Assembly (NCBI GenBank): GCA_036937835.1
Contig: CM072868.1
Coordinates: forward strand, 12,086,001 to 12,150,000
Reading direction: 5' to 3'
Length of the DNA: 64,000 bases
Source of the DNA: Pampus argenteus
Lineage: Eukaryota; Chordata; Actinopteri; Scombriformes; Stromateidae
Below the pieces are notes generated by a model, which did not search any database, was not told where the DNA came from, and was given only the letters and a program-made list of their open reading frames with translations. Shown here one piece after another: positions 12,201 to 28,819 of the stretch. Within the stretch, counting starts at the first letter, position 1. Each line of letters begins with the position of its first letter. The position numbers and the translations under genes are program-made.

Positions 12201-14538
12201 CCTCAAACTGTTACCTCTATATACGTCCTGACAATATTGAATTAGCGTATTTGTGGCTACAATATACTTTTAACATATATGATATACATGTACAGGTGTG
12301 CTCATACTACTACTGTAAAACTGCTATCAGATGTAAAGAAAATATTGTTTTAAAATATATTGATAAATGTAACTATTAACTGTTTTTGCATCATTTTACA
12401 GTTTTACTCTTTTATTCAGCTAGAGATGTAGTTAAAGTTAAAGCAACACATGCAGTATATATATCTGACCTCATCCTCCTACAAACACTTAGTTATTAAC
12501 TGATATGAAATCCTAATTATTCATTTGTCTCCAAGCCGAAAGTAGAGGAGAAGCGGTACTTCCTATTTGGAGTCCTGTGTGGCCTGGCTCTCTACAACCA
12601 CAACATTGTCCACCTGCGCTTCCCGCTGGTTGTGTTCAAGAAGCTGTGCGGTACGAAGCCCTCACTGGACGACATGAAGGAGTTTGATCCTGTAATCGGA
12701 GAGTAAGATGGATTCAAAAATGCGCCACAGACCTGCTTTGCAGTTTTCCTTTTTTGCACATACTGTATCTTTACATGACTCTGTAAGTAGGAATCAGAAA
12801 GAAAGATAGAAATAGATATTACCTGTATTACAAATATGGAAATACAAGCTAAAAATAGGAATATTTTAGCCATTTTTCATAGAAATTAGGGAAATGATTG
12901 GTTTGGTTAATGATGTTTGAATCTACAGCTATTCTTCTATGACCAAATATTATGTTATATCTCATGCCTCAAGTAGACTGGACATATTGATAAGTCGTGA
13001 CACTTGCATAGTTTTGAATTGAAACATTTAAAATGCATCGTGTAGGCCTTTTAATAATCCACAACAAAACAAACCTATTTCAAATCACAGACATAAGTTT
13101 ATAATAATTTAAAAACTTTAATATATATTCTGATAAGAAGTCTGTCTTCTGTCTTCAGGAGTTTGCGGTGCATATTAGAGGACTACACTCCTGATGAACT
13201 TGCAGGCATGGGTACTCCTTTCACTGTAGGTTTACTGTCTCAGTAATTACATTTCCAGTGTTATTTCATACATTTACTATAATTCATATACGTGTTTCCA
13301 ATATTCCAGTCTAAATATAGTTATTATTCTTTACAGGCAACTTGGGCTGCTGAACAAGTTGAGCTTGATCCCGATGAACCTGGAAAATGTGTCACAAGTT
13401 CAAACAAGTACGTTCATAAATAATTACTGTATGTAACAATCTGCACAACACTCACAAATGTATGGATTTTATCCATCTGCATATTGGTGACGAACACTAA
13501 ATTACCAATTATCATGTTGGCCTAATCCTGTTTTTGCTGCCATACAGCTGTTAAAAGCGGGTGCATGTTTTGTGCCCACTCAAGCAGCTTATGGGTACAG
13601 TTACAGTTACTCTTAGATGACATGACGAACATTTAAATGCAGATTTAAGGGAAAGGATATACCGTGATATAATATGCAATTCTTTTTCTCACTAGGAAAG
13701 AGTTTGTAGAGGCATTTGTCAACTATGCCTTCAACAAATCAGTGGAGCAGGTGTTCAAAGAGTTTAAGAGAGGTTTCTTCAAAGTGTGTGACATTGACGT
13801 GGTGGAGTTCTTCCAGCCGGAGGAGCTGCAAGCAGTGATGGTGGGACAAGAAAACTACGACTGGGAGGTGTTCAAGCAGGTCCGCTGAAAACTTCAACTT
13901 CTTTTCTGTTTTCTTGTTTAATTTTCTGCTCAAGAATGAATTGCTTTTTGTAGGTTTCATGTATGTTTACGATCACAACAACGCAATGCAAACCACACAA
14001 TTTATTATATTATATATTATAATAATACATTTTTTCCAAGTAGAACACGGTTTATGAAGGAGAGTACCACGCTGCACATGAAAACATTGTGACCTTCTGG
14101 CAGGTGTTTGAGAAACTGACAGCAGAGAAAAAGAAAAAATTCCTGTGTAAGTATTTGTTATCAGTTTATCAGGTTTTTATCAGTTTCAGACTTAATTACG
14201 ACAGAGAAAAAAAAAAAAAATTATCTTTGATTAATCAAAAATGGTTCTATTTGTCACCTTATCAGATCATTTACTGTTATCACTTCCTTGCTTTTGTTGT
14301 AGTGTTCCTCACAGGCTGCGACCGTGTGCCCTTCCTCGGTATGGAGAGCATCAAGATGAGAGTCGCTGTCTTGCCTGATGCCACTGAAATCCACTTCCCA
14401 GAATCCCTCACCTGCCATTGCCTTTTATTACTGCCCATCTACAGGAGATACCCGGTCGAGAGAACAATGCGTGATAGGCTTCTTCAGGCTATTAATCACA
14501 ACAGAGGCTTCTGGAAGAACCAAGACACTACAGGCTGA
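5889..14538 (+). CDS. Small HERC family E3 ubiquitin-protein ligase (RCC1 repeats + HECT)
   Basis: Exons: 5889-6108, 7148-7304, 7423-7499, 8094-8321, 8515-8606, 8687-8814, 9011-9164, 9329-9403, 9523-9614, 9732-9791, 9886-9976, 10084-10264, 10522-10673, 10924-11043, 11166-11264, 11395-11580, 11830-11970, 12536-12702, 13159-13225, 13337-13407, 13696-13879, 14044-14146, 14303-14538. The sum is 3081 bp, 1026 aa, close to HERC5/HERC6 (about 1020 aa). Residues 1 to about 375 form RCC1 blades (CWGDSSSGQFG, ACGQDHSLAV, SWGLNSHGQLGLG, TFGAGAHGQLGH). From about residue 665 a HECT domain follows, with the thioester cysteine expected in PESLTCHCLLLLPIY (about Cys986). Known role: E2-dependent transfer of ubiquitin or a ubiquitin-like protein; HERC5 is the ISG15 ligase in mammals. 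The 7304/7423 intron uses a GC donor. The exon 7/8 borders are the least certain; those of exon 2 are also tentative. I cannot place it as HERC3, 4, 5 or 6 from sequence alone. Confidence 0.9.
6226..6313. repeat. A-tract / (TA)n / T-tract compound repeat in HERC intron 1
   Basis: A run of 32 A residues is followed by about 18 TA units and then a T-rich tract. The A and T flanks are complementary and the TA core is self-complementary, so the whole block could fold as one hairpin. Confidence 0.9.
11644..11725. repeat. (ATTC)n tetranucleotide microsatellite in HERC intron 16
   Basis: About 20 near-perfect copies of ATTC starting 64 bases after the exon 16 donor at 11580. The array keeps an open frame through it, which would read as a false HSFI repeat protein. 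Confidence 0.95.
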
Positions 14539-15151
14539 GTAATTGATGGCTACTTTAAGAAAAACAGTGCTTCTTATTTTCTGTTAGTTTGGGACTTATT
14601 TAACAAGGTAGAAAATCCTTTTGAGATCACAGATATCTTTTCCGAGGGTGACCTGGCCAAGAGGGCAGCAGCAAAGTTAATTTTAATGTCGTAATTTAAA
14701 CATTAATTAGGATTAAGATGTTATTTGAATTCCTGTTAGTTTATGTTTTTCACACTGAGCACTATTTAGAGGACTATTAAAGGTTTAGACTCAGTCTTAG
14801 CACATATTTTTCAGCTTTATTGAGTCACAGACATAAAAATGCACAGGTTGAAATACTAATTATTATTAAGTATCAGGTATCTAGATGATGTTTTTTTTCT
14901 GCTTTTGTAGTTTTGCAGCACTGAATCACTCAATAGCACTTTGCATAATGACATTCGTATCATTAAGTATAGTTATAAAATTGTACACAAGCTTAAATTA
15001 TTAAATATATTCATGGCATTAAAGAAGACTAGCAATACTAAAATGTGTGTAATTCAGGAAATGTACTTTTTTCTGGCATTTGTATCTCAATATACTATTA
15101 AATCAATGTTTGTCTCTGCAATACTGGCTTGTAGTTTATTATCAAGTTGGA

Positions 15152-15157
15152 AATAAA
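15152..15157 (+). promoter_or_regulatory. Candidate poly(A) signal of the HERC gene
   Basis: AATAAA about 615 bases after the HERC stop codon, in AT-rich sequence. Confidence 0.45.
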
Positions 15158-15364
15158 ATGATTTAAAAACATGTTTTAATGTAGATGATAGAACTTTAAT
15201 TATGTAAACTTAATACATTCCTTGATTGTGTAGTTACAAACAGGCCTAATATCCACATCACATTTTAAAAGAATGTGAACATTTAAAGAGAACAAAGAGA
15301 GTTTTCTGAGATAAAAAAAAAAAAAAAACCACAGCTCACACCCGAGTAGCTCCATCGGTCAGTT

Positions 15365-15370
15365 TTTATT
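15365..15370 (-). promoter_or_regulatory. Candidate distal poly(A) signal of yif1b
   Basis: Minus-strand AATAAA about 1.3 kb downstream of the yif1b stop. Further hexamers near 15523 and 15546 are alternatives for shorter 3' UTRs. Confidence 0.4.
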
Positions 15371-16670
15371 TACCAGAACAATATAATTTATCATGTAAAC
15401 AATTTGACAGGTTGTTTGCGTCTAGCCTACTTTGACAGTCAAGGCTGGGGTCCATTCATGTTTAATTGTGAAAAAATGTGTTTAAATTATCTGTGACATA
15501 GAATGAATCAGCTTCACTGTTTTTATTTAAATGAGCACTTAGTTATTTATTGGCACCTCAGTTTTAACTGCATAAGCATTTTAGCGTTCATCAATAAAAT
15601 TTAAGTTTAATCAAAGGAAAATTATCGTGAATTTTGAATAAGTTCCTGAATTACTTGATGTGATAGTGAATCCTACCCTGGTTTGACTACATAAAAGAAG
15701 AATAGATAGTTTTATAGAAGCATTAGATTATCCGAAAAACAAAAGCATGTCTAATATATTTCAAGTATCTCAAGGAGACTAAAACACATTTTCACAGAAC
15801 AGACCATCTCATCTATTTCCTTTCTTTATTCCATCCGACTTTCAATATGAAAAGCAGTAAATAATTTACTTGAATTTTTAAAAGGATATCAAAATCACGT
15901 GGACATTTCATCGTGACGTCACGCCTTAATGTCATTGTGGCTCACACAGTTGATATTACTATTCAAGAGCTGTCAGGCAGCAAAGCTCATACATATAACG
16001 AAGCACATTCGAAAAGATTAAACAGATAAAAATGGAGGTGGTAGTGCACCTGCAATACAGGTAGATTCTCACCTACGAAAAAAAACATTAAGACAAGAGA
16101 AGTTGTCCCAGTCAAACACCAAAACAGCCGATCTCTTGCAAGTCCAGTTGATCACTTTCAAACTCTGCTTTGAAATGGACGGTTTGTGTGAGGTTTGTGT
16201 GCTTTCCTTCTGTTGGCTCAGAAAAGACTCAATAATACTTACTACAAATACACTTACATACTTAAATATTCCTAAAAAACATAATTAACAAATAATTACA
16301 CATTATAGAAAAAAACAACTTAAAGCCAATTGCTCTTGCTACAAATGTTTTAAGGACATCACATAAAAAGACAAAAAAAACAAACAAAACAGCATTACTA
16401 ATGACATGCGGCTGTGCTCTGAGAGAAAAGACATTAAAGCTTCAGATCTTCTCTTATTCGTCTTGTAGCATGTTGTTCTGCTCCATGCACAGATGGAGTA
16501 AATGTCTACTTCTGTCTTTAAGTCTGGAAGTGATGGGATATAACCCAGACGACTGTGGCCAGTGTGTGTTTCATCAGTCCAGCTTCTTTGTTGTATGTGT
16601 TTGTGTTTTTAGGGGATGAGAAGGTTAATTTTCTACACTAGTACGTGTGAGTGTGTGTCTGTTCCTGGTT

Positions 16671-21002
<4,332 letters not shown>

Positions 21003-22646
21003 GTTTTACTGACTGGATGGCAGCTGTCAACTAACCCTGCAGAGATGCCGCTAGTAAGACTAGTTAGCAAGCTACAGAGGGAAGTTGAAGTCATTCATAA
21101 CATTTACACGGAAGTAACCTCACTGCTCTTCTTCTTCTTCTTCTTCTTCTTCTTCTTCTTCTTCTTCTTTTGTATTTTTATTGAAGGGTTACAACGTGAA
21201 AGATTAATGCTGCCACCTACTGTATCGAAGTGTCCTCATGTCCATCCTTTCATGAGGACTTCCAGGTTGAATAATATTTTAAATCTGTCTTAAAACAACA
21301 GCCAGCTGTCCGTATAGACCCTGAGTTGCATTATGAAGGAATATTTTAATCATCCTTCATTTTTTTCAACATTTTCCTTACAGTTACAAAACATTTTTTC
21401 ACACTTTTTTCACAGGGTTGGCAATAAATTAAGTAAATTCACTCATACTGAAATTACAATGTTTTTATATGACATTATAACAATAATATAACTTTACATT
21501 GTTATTGCTAAATACATACTGTATGTATTTTTACTTAGAGAGCAAGACTTTTACTTGTAACAGAGTATTTTCATTGTGGTACACTGCTACTATTACTACT
21601 ACTTTTAAATCAAGTAAATGGTCTGAATACCATCATCATTGCTTTATATTTAGTAGTATTTTAAATCTGAATTCTTTTTAATGCTCCTTTCATCCAATTA
21701 TTAGAAACCTTGTTCCCTGTCCCCTGTCTTTTTTTTTTTTTTAATATGGTCACATATGATATATACTTACCATACAATACCAATCAAACTTTGTCTATTT
21801 GTACAGCACCTTTCATACATAGTAAGTAATAACAATTCTGACAAGCTGATTATATGACAGAACAACTGAGTAATGTACAAGAAATAAAAATTATGATAAT
21901 GTAATAAAAAAAAAGCCAGATAAAATACATAAAAACAATGACAAATAATACTGATAATAAATAATGGCCATGAAGAATGGAACTCAAACATGGTAAGACT
22001 CACACATCATAATGTGTGTATGCCACCCAGGTCGGGAATCCCTGTCATGATTTCCTCATACAGTAGTTCGGGAAATGACATCTGTTGGTGAAACAGGAAC
22101 AGCCACATTCCAGTTGGCAGCAGTTCCGGTAAATATGTGCTTATGTGCTGGTAGTAAGTGTTGTCTGTCAGGAAAACATAAGTGATATAACATACAGCAG
22201 TCAGCCAGCACCTTAAATGTCAGGACAAAATGTTGTGCCAATATTTCTCAGGATATGTGACAGCTTGGACCCACTATTGGCATTTGATGAAAAGTCAAGG
22301 GATCACCTTGTGAGACTGTTGAGACAGTTCAGTCTGAACCAAAGTAATGGACACTGACATGAGCATTCTTAGAGACAGTGTTAATTCATTTTCCATTGGC
22401 AATTTTGTTACTGGCAACAGAGTCACAAAATATTTCCATGCTTCAGCTTTCTGTTTGTGTGTAATGTGACAGAACCTGACTCCCAAACAATTAGGGAGAG
22501 CTGCCGACTTAAGATAATATTTGTATCTCCAAAAGCATCAGTTCTCGTAAGTCGGCTGGAGAAGGCAGTCGCTGTCAGGAGTTACTTTAAATCTGTAAAA
22601 CACAGACGACGGTGTTCAGTGGCAAATGCAGACAGGTGCTGCGAAC
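21003..22646. other. Intergenic region between divergent yif1b and GIMAP genes
   Basis: Contains the yif1b promoter side (21003 to about 21300) and the upstream region of the GIMAP gene (about 22300-22646). The middle is AT-rich with T-tracts. The genes are divergent with 1.6 kb between start codons, too far for a typical tight bidirectional promoter. No coding sequence is recognised. Confidence 0.5.
21128..21169 (-). repeat. (GAA)14 purine tract just upstream of yif1b
   Basis: Fourteen CTT units on the plus strand, that is GAA on the yif1b sense strand, starting about 126 bases upstream of the yif1b ATG. It falls in the likely promoter or 5' UTR. Homopurine-homopyrimidine mirror tracts of this kind can form triplex DNA; any regulatory effect here is inference. 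Confidence 0.95.
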
Positions 22647-24390
22647 ATGGCAACTGCAAGGAGCAAGCGCACAGGTAATCTACAACTTCTTGCCTGTTTT
22701 TCTTATGGTATGTTCATTCAATGTTCAAGACACATTTCTAGTTTCATCAGATGTTTTAATTTCTGCATGAACTGCAGTGTGCGCGAAAATATATAAAACA
22801 TTATACAGTTGACTTATTAACCTAGTTGGATATTTTTCTTTGCTGTTATTGTTGTAATAGTTTTATTGTGGGTCTTAGGTCTTTCTTGAAATATTAATAT
22901 ATACATATTTTTTCTATATTTTTAAGACATTAATTGGTTCAGTAAAATAGACACATTTTCTCACAGAGATGAGTAGATTTATTTTTTCATAAACATACTT
23001 CTTTACATATTTCCATTTTAGGATCCTTGGTCTATTTGTTATAAAGATGACACTTTTATCTGTATTAATTTTACTAGTGTTATATTATATGTTTGCTTTT
23101 AATATAGGGATTGACCCTTTCATATTATTTTTTTTCTGATATGCAATTAATACATTTGTATAGAATTAAATAAAAACAAGTGCAGCTCATCTACCTGAAA
23201 ATTATTGTCATTTTAAACATGATACACTTGAGCAATTTAAAGCATTTAAATTACATTTCATTTCATCAATATTTCAGATATTTTATTAATAGGCAAGAGC
23301 ACCTGCAAAGCAAAGTTGTTATTCTACTGTGGAAGTTTTTTGTTTTTCTCACTGATCATTGATCTGATGCACTTGTCAATAAAACCTGTCACCCAGCCAA
23401 CTAATAAATTGTTTTGTAGATTTGAATCCAAATGAAGAAATTCGAATCGTACTGATTGGAAAGACAGGAAATGGGAAGAGTGCATCGGGAAACACCATCC
23501 TAAACCAACAGGCATTTATATCAGATTTTTCTCCAAACGCTGTGACATCAGAGTGTGAAAAGGCAAGTGGAAGGATGGCTGGACACAAGGCTGCGGTGAT
23601 TGACACACCAGGGATTTATGACACAAGGTACAAAGAAGATGAGGTGATCAGAAGGCTGAAAATGTGCATCTCTCTCTCAGCTCCTGGCCCTCATGTGTTC
23701 TTGATTGTGATCAAGTTGGGGAGATTCACAGAGGAAGAAGATAAAACAGTTCAACTCCTGCAGAATGTGTTCGGCAACAAAGCTGCAGGCTTCTGCTTGG
23801 TTCTCTTCACTAATGGGGACCAGCTGCCACAAACAGGAATTGAAGATTTTATTAGTCGCTGTTCCAAACTTAGCGATTTGATTGCAAAATGTAATGGGCG
23901 GTATCATGTCTTTAATAACAAAGTTCCAGGTGGCAGTCAGGTACCTCAGCTGCTTCACAAGATAAAAAGAATGATCAGGGATAATGGAGGGACATTTTAC
24001 ACAAATAGACTGTTCCAGGAGGCAGAGAAAGCAATCCAAGAACAAACAGAGAAGATCATGAAGGCCAATGCTGAGCTAAAACACAGAGAGAAAGAAAAAC
24101 TGAGGGCCAGATTTGACGGAGAACAGCTGCAGGCCAAACTAAAGTCACTCGACGATGAATATCAGAGAAAATCAAGAACAAAAGCTGAAAAAAAAAACAA
24201 ATTTACTGAAACTGGTTTGATTGTATCATCCGCTGAAGCCGGGATTGCAATCGGAGTTGCCGTCGGAGCTTTTGGAGGTCCACTTTGCATTGGTGTTGGA
24301 GCAGCGGTGGGTGGAGCTATTGGGGCTGTAGTGGGAGTCATTGCACCAGCTGCAGTGAAAGCTTTAAAAAACAAATGCTCTGTACAATAA
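22647..24390 (+). CDS. GIMAP-family (AIG1-type) GTPase with C-terminal hydrophobic domain
   Basis: Two coding exons: 22647-22674 (MATARSKRT plus one base, donor GTAATC) and 23420-24390 (acceptor TTTTGTAG). The phases join exactly, giving 332 aa. G1 is GKTGNGKSAS (residues 24-33), G3 is DTPG (about residue 74), and a G4-like TNGD follows FCLVLF. After the G domain (to about 200) comes a charged coiled-coil stretch (about 205-265), then a Gly/Ala-rich hydrophobic segment (about 275-320) that could insert into a membrane. This is the usual layout of fish GIMAP4/7/8-like proteins. Family role: GTP-dependent oligomerising GTPases on lymphocyte organelle membranes that affect survival and defence. 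It is a single copy here, although GIMAPs often occur in clusters. An AATAAA hexamer (24386-24391) overlaps the stop codon, so a very short 3' UTR is possible; another hexamer lies near 25135. Confidence 0.9.
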
Positions 24391-25449
24391 AACATACAGT
24401 TATTGCAGTTGCTTTATATTGTCAGTTCTGCTAACATATCCATTTGAATCTTTTCAGTGGCAGAATATATGAGTTATTAAAGTATCCGAAACCTCCACTA
24501 ATCAATCAGATAATCAATAGTTTGATATTATCAATGGGAAAAAAATGATTATATAATATAGTCTGTTGGGTGAAGCCACATTATTCTCTGACTTCCTTAC
24601 TCTCTTCTCTTTTTACACAACAAATGTTTAAAATTCAGAAAACGTCTGCTAAAATGTGCAAAAATATGTATCCTGACTTGTCTAATCAATGTTAGCTTTT
24701 ATTGTATTCCATTTACGTGTTTTGATATTATGGGAAATTCAAACTCTGCTTCAAAACCTGATAATTAAAATCACACATATTGAATTTGAATTAATTGATG
24801 TTAAAAACTGGTGTAAGTGTTATTTAGCTATGGATTGAGTGTTGAAATGTCGCTCTTAGGTGTATTTCACTGTCACAATTTATTAACCACTGGTCAAGAA
24901 ATGATGGTATTTCCCCGGGAGACTCGCCTCGTCATCTTCAGCCCTTCATCACCACAAAACAGGAGGAAAAATAGAAGACCGTCTGCCATGATGCAAAGAG
25001 ATATCATTCATTCTGTCAGCAATAACTCATCAGTTTGCTTATTAATTTGTTCTTTCAGTCATCCATTCAGTCATGTTGTATATATTTGAGTATATACTTA
25101 GTTACTCCCTATTCATCAATATCCTTGTAGTTCAATAAATATCTTATATTTATCATCAAGTTGTTGTATTTGTGTATTTCTTTATATCAGAAGACTGAGT
25201 TCATGCCTTTCAGATATTAGACTGATTTCATTTGATTCGTTTTTCTAATCATATTTAAACATATATACATTCCTAAATATTTAATAAATCAATTCATTAA
25301 TGAATCAATAATTCTTACAAGTGCTTGATATTAAGTGTAGTAACTCCTGCACTCTCACCAGTGTCTGAACATGGTGGAACATTTAGCAGGTAAAATGCTG
25401 ATATCTCCCTCAGAGGAAACGATGAGGAGACCAAAACAGAGCTAAAAGG

Positions 25450-25480
<31 letters not shown>

Positions 25481-28400
25481 TGACATGTGTAAACAGATTT
25501 AGGTCGCCTACACACACAAAGCTTACAATTGCTCATGTCTCTGTCTCGTTTAAAATGACTTTGTGTCTCAGTCTCTGTGTTGACAGCTGGACTCACTGGC
25601 CCTCAGGGAAAATGACCATCTCTTATGAAGTGGACTGTACTGTGCATAAAACAGACACACATTGCCTCACATGTACATGCTCACATACCCACATATGCAT
25701 GTGCACATAAATGTACAGTCATTTTTATCGTTCTCGTAGCACACGCACAAAAGCCAGAACAGGGACTATTTTAAGGGGTTTGGTTTTCTCATGTGGTAGT
25801 AATTGTTATAAAGGCCACAGAGTAGAATAGAGGTCTACGGTTAACAGCTTGGTGTGCTGTGACACTGCAGATGCATACGTGGCTCGAGGTCAATCTGTCT
25901 TTGGGATTTAAATTCAACAACACGGAGACGCTCATTTCAAGCATAGACAAGCACAGAATGCTGTGTGCATGTGTTGTTGACTGTAGATGCATTTCAATCT
26001 TGACTGATTGTACCATCAGGAGAATAGAAACCGGAGTGTAAAGTGATATAGTTACAGCTGTACATGTTGTGCTATCTCACAGTTACAGTAGTGTACTGTA
26101 GGTGCCCTTGGTTAAATGTACATGTTTATCTTAAACCCTGTTAGACAACAAAAAATGTCAAGACTATCTATTCACAAAGCTGAATTATTTCTAAGTATTT
26201 GATTTATTTAGCTGCTCAGCACTGAGACACTGTGTTATACCTTTCTAAGTTTGTGTAATTTTGCCATGTAATTATTTTGGATGACCAAAGATTTACAGTA
26301 TGTGAACAGGTTTTCCATTTGATGATGATTTTGTACATTGGCTAATAAAGGTTCACTCTTCTTCTTTACATCTTCTCTTGAACTCATGATGTTTTCCATC
26401 AACATCAAGAAAAAACAGGTTATGGAACATAAAACATATTTAATTTCTTTTAACTATCCATCTCTCAGCTTCCACTCTAGTCTAGTTCACAGGCATATCC
26501 CACATAACAAGAGGAGACTATGTGAGTACTTTTGGACCACATTTGCTCATATTTTGCATCATCCTTTGTTGAAGACAGACTGTTTTGAAGATATGCACAT
26601 GCAATTGTACATAAAATAACCATTTATGAAGGCAAAATTATCTTTCACTCATTTAAACTGAACTTTCCTTTCTTTATAAACTAATGAGGGTTCATCTAGT
26701 GTTGACTGGGTGAAGTTGTTTCACCTTGTTGTTATGTATATGGTGAAAATTAATCATAATTTTCTGATCAATCGCAACAATTTCATAATGTTTCATTTAC
26801 AAATAGTCAGAAGCAATTAAATAAAATTAAAGACTGTCGGCTTCTCACTTAAGACAACAGCAACAGCTAGTGAGTCATCAACAATTATGAAAGTTAAAAA
26901 GTATTTTAATAATGAAAAATGCCAGAAGGTAAACTGTCAAAGGATAATTACAGAGTGTTAGTGTCACTTTAACCAAACCTATACTGTGTACTCTTATTGT
27001 TTTCATTAAAGTTGAATGCTTTGGCTCGATTTAAAAGTTAAAGTATCTCCTATCAGATGTTTTTGTAGCCAACTGACAGAGTTTTTACAATGATCAGGAT
27101 AATAATTACAGTTCACTCAGGTCATGTCAGATAAATATTATAAAAGTAAGTAAGGTCACGCTGCACACATACAGAGATGACTCATGAGCAGACAGCTTTA
27201 AACAAAAGAGTCACTGCAGACATTTGGGCTTACCAGACACTATGTTACACAGGCTAAAACTCATATTATAGTTTATTCTTCATGAACATGAGATACAATG
27301 AAAACAGTGATATAGATGATGCAGAGATACAGTGAATCTTTAAGATCTCATCCACTCTGTTGCTTTGGATCATGACATACGTGTCCCATTTTCTGGCTTT
27401 TTCTTTCCCTCTCTATCTCTTCTGACCTGTGATGCTGATCTTAAAGTAGCCTGAGGGCAAACTCTGCTTTGTGTTACAATCCAGCTCCCTTTTGCGTGGT
27501 GCAGGGCTATGTAGCCTATAGAAATGTATTTAAAGTAATTTCTGTAGCTTTTAAGTGCAAGCACAATTCAAGTCCTACTTTTCATTACATAAAATGTGTA
27601 TTGTTTGAATGAAAGCTTATCTGTGTAGCACATTTAATCACGTAGCTTAAGCTTTGAATTTGAAATGCAGAAAACAACTCGACTTCTGGCAATTTAGTTT
27701 TATCTCTGTTGCAATGTCCGAATGTTTTATTTGAGAGGATTAGAATAATCTCTCTCACACAGCACATATCACTTATATGACATTACATTACAACGCGGCA
27801 TGACACAGGACTCAGAAACATCCCTGATATGGAAATAAGACAGTCTGCAAATGATGAGGTTATTGTTATAATTATTATATATCGGAGATTACTAATTTGT
27901 GATCGTGCACTTATTAATTCATAAATATGGATATTTATTTTAGACTTTACCTTTGATTTCTGTTTATTTCATCAACAATATAGTATATAGAGAAACAAAA
28001 CTTTCAATTGCAGCAAAGGTCATTAAAGGTAAGACTATTAAAAAGGGGTTCATGGAATATTCAATGATATAATATGACTCACTTGTTTCTGATTTGTAAA
28101 GTGGGGTAAAATAAAACTCAAGAGGTCAGGTTTGTAGCAGGGCTGGTATGTTTGTTCAGCAGAGCACAAAGTTTATTATACGTAGTTTAATAGAGCGTGA
28201 TCATGAAACATACTGTATGGACAGAATGACTGGGAGTGTGGTTTGTACAGTAAATGTGAGCATTGTGTCTGTGCACAGTCTCTGCACACATATCTTTGTG
28301 TGCCCTTTGTATGAGTGTTTGCTTGCACAATAAGATGCTTGTGTTTGGTTGACTGCTTGTGTGCTTTGCATCTGCTTCAGGTTTATGCTCATACGCTAAA

Positions 28401-28781
28401 ACCTGCATTTTTATAACATAATATGTTGCTCACATGCAGACAATTTAAAGTGTCCTATATGGAACTAGATTTCACCAATCTAAGAACCCATCAGCTTTCT
28501 GTTTTACAACGATTTAGCCTCTGAGGGCGATGGCCAATATTTCGGCTATACGGATAACAAATATCCAGATCCAAGATTCATTTTTTACCGTCTGACACAA
28601 ACTTGAGATGGTGCAGACAACACACTTATCCTTATCAAAAGACATATGCTACGTGTATGTATGTATGCTTATGTCATTATACTTGACGACTAAATGCACA
28701 TTTTCAATGCAATTACATAATTTCTCCACTAAGAAAGATCATTTTTAGCTTTCTGAATAATCCCTTTAAATATTGTATATG

Positions 28782-28783
<2 letters not shown>

Positions 28784-28816
<33 letters not shown>
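28784..28816. repeat. (TG)n microsatellite
   Basis: About 16 uninterrupted TG units in intergenic sequence. Confidence 0.9.

Positions 28817-28819
<3 letters not shown>

Larger units (their letters stand above)
14539..16670. other. Convergent 3' UTR region between the HERC gene and yif1b
   Basis: The two genes point at each other. HERC transcripts probably end after AATAAA at 15152-15157 (+). yif1b transcripts probably end after one of several minus-strand AATAAA hexamers, the farthest at 15365-15370. The predicted 3' ends are only about 200 bases apart, so the transcripts may abut or overlap. No other gene is visible. Confidence 0.5.
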
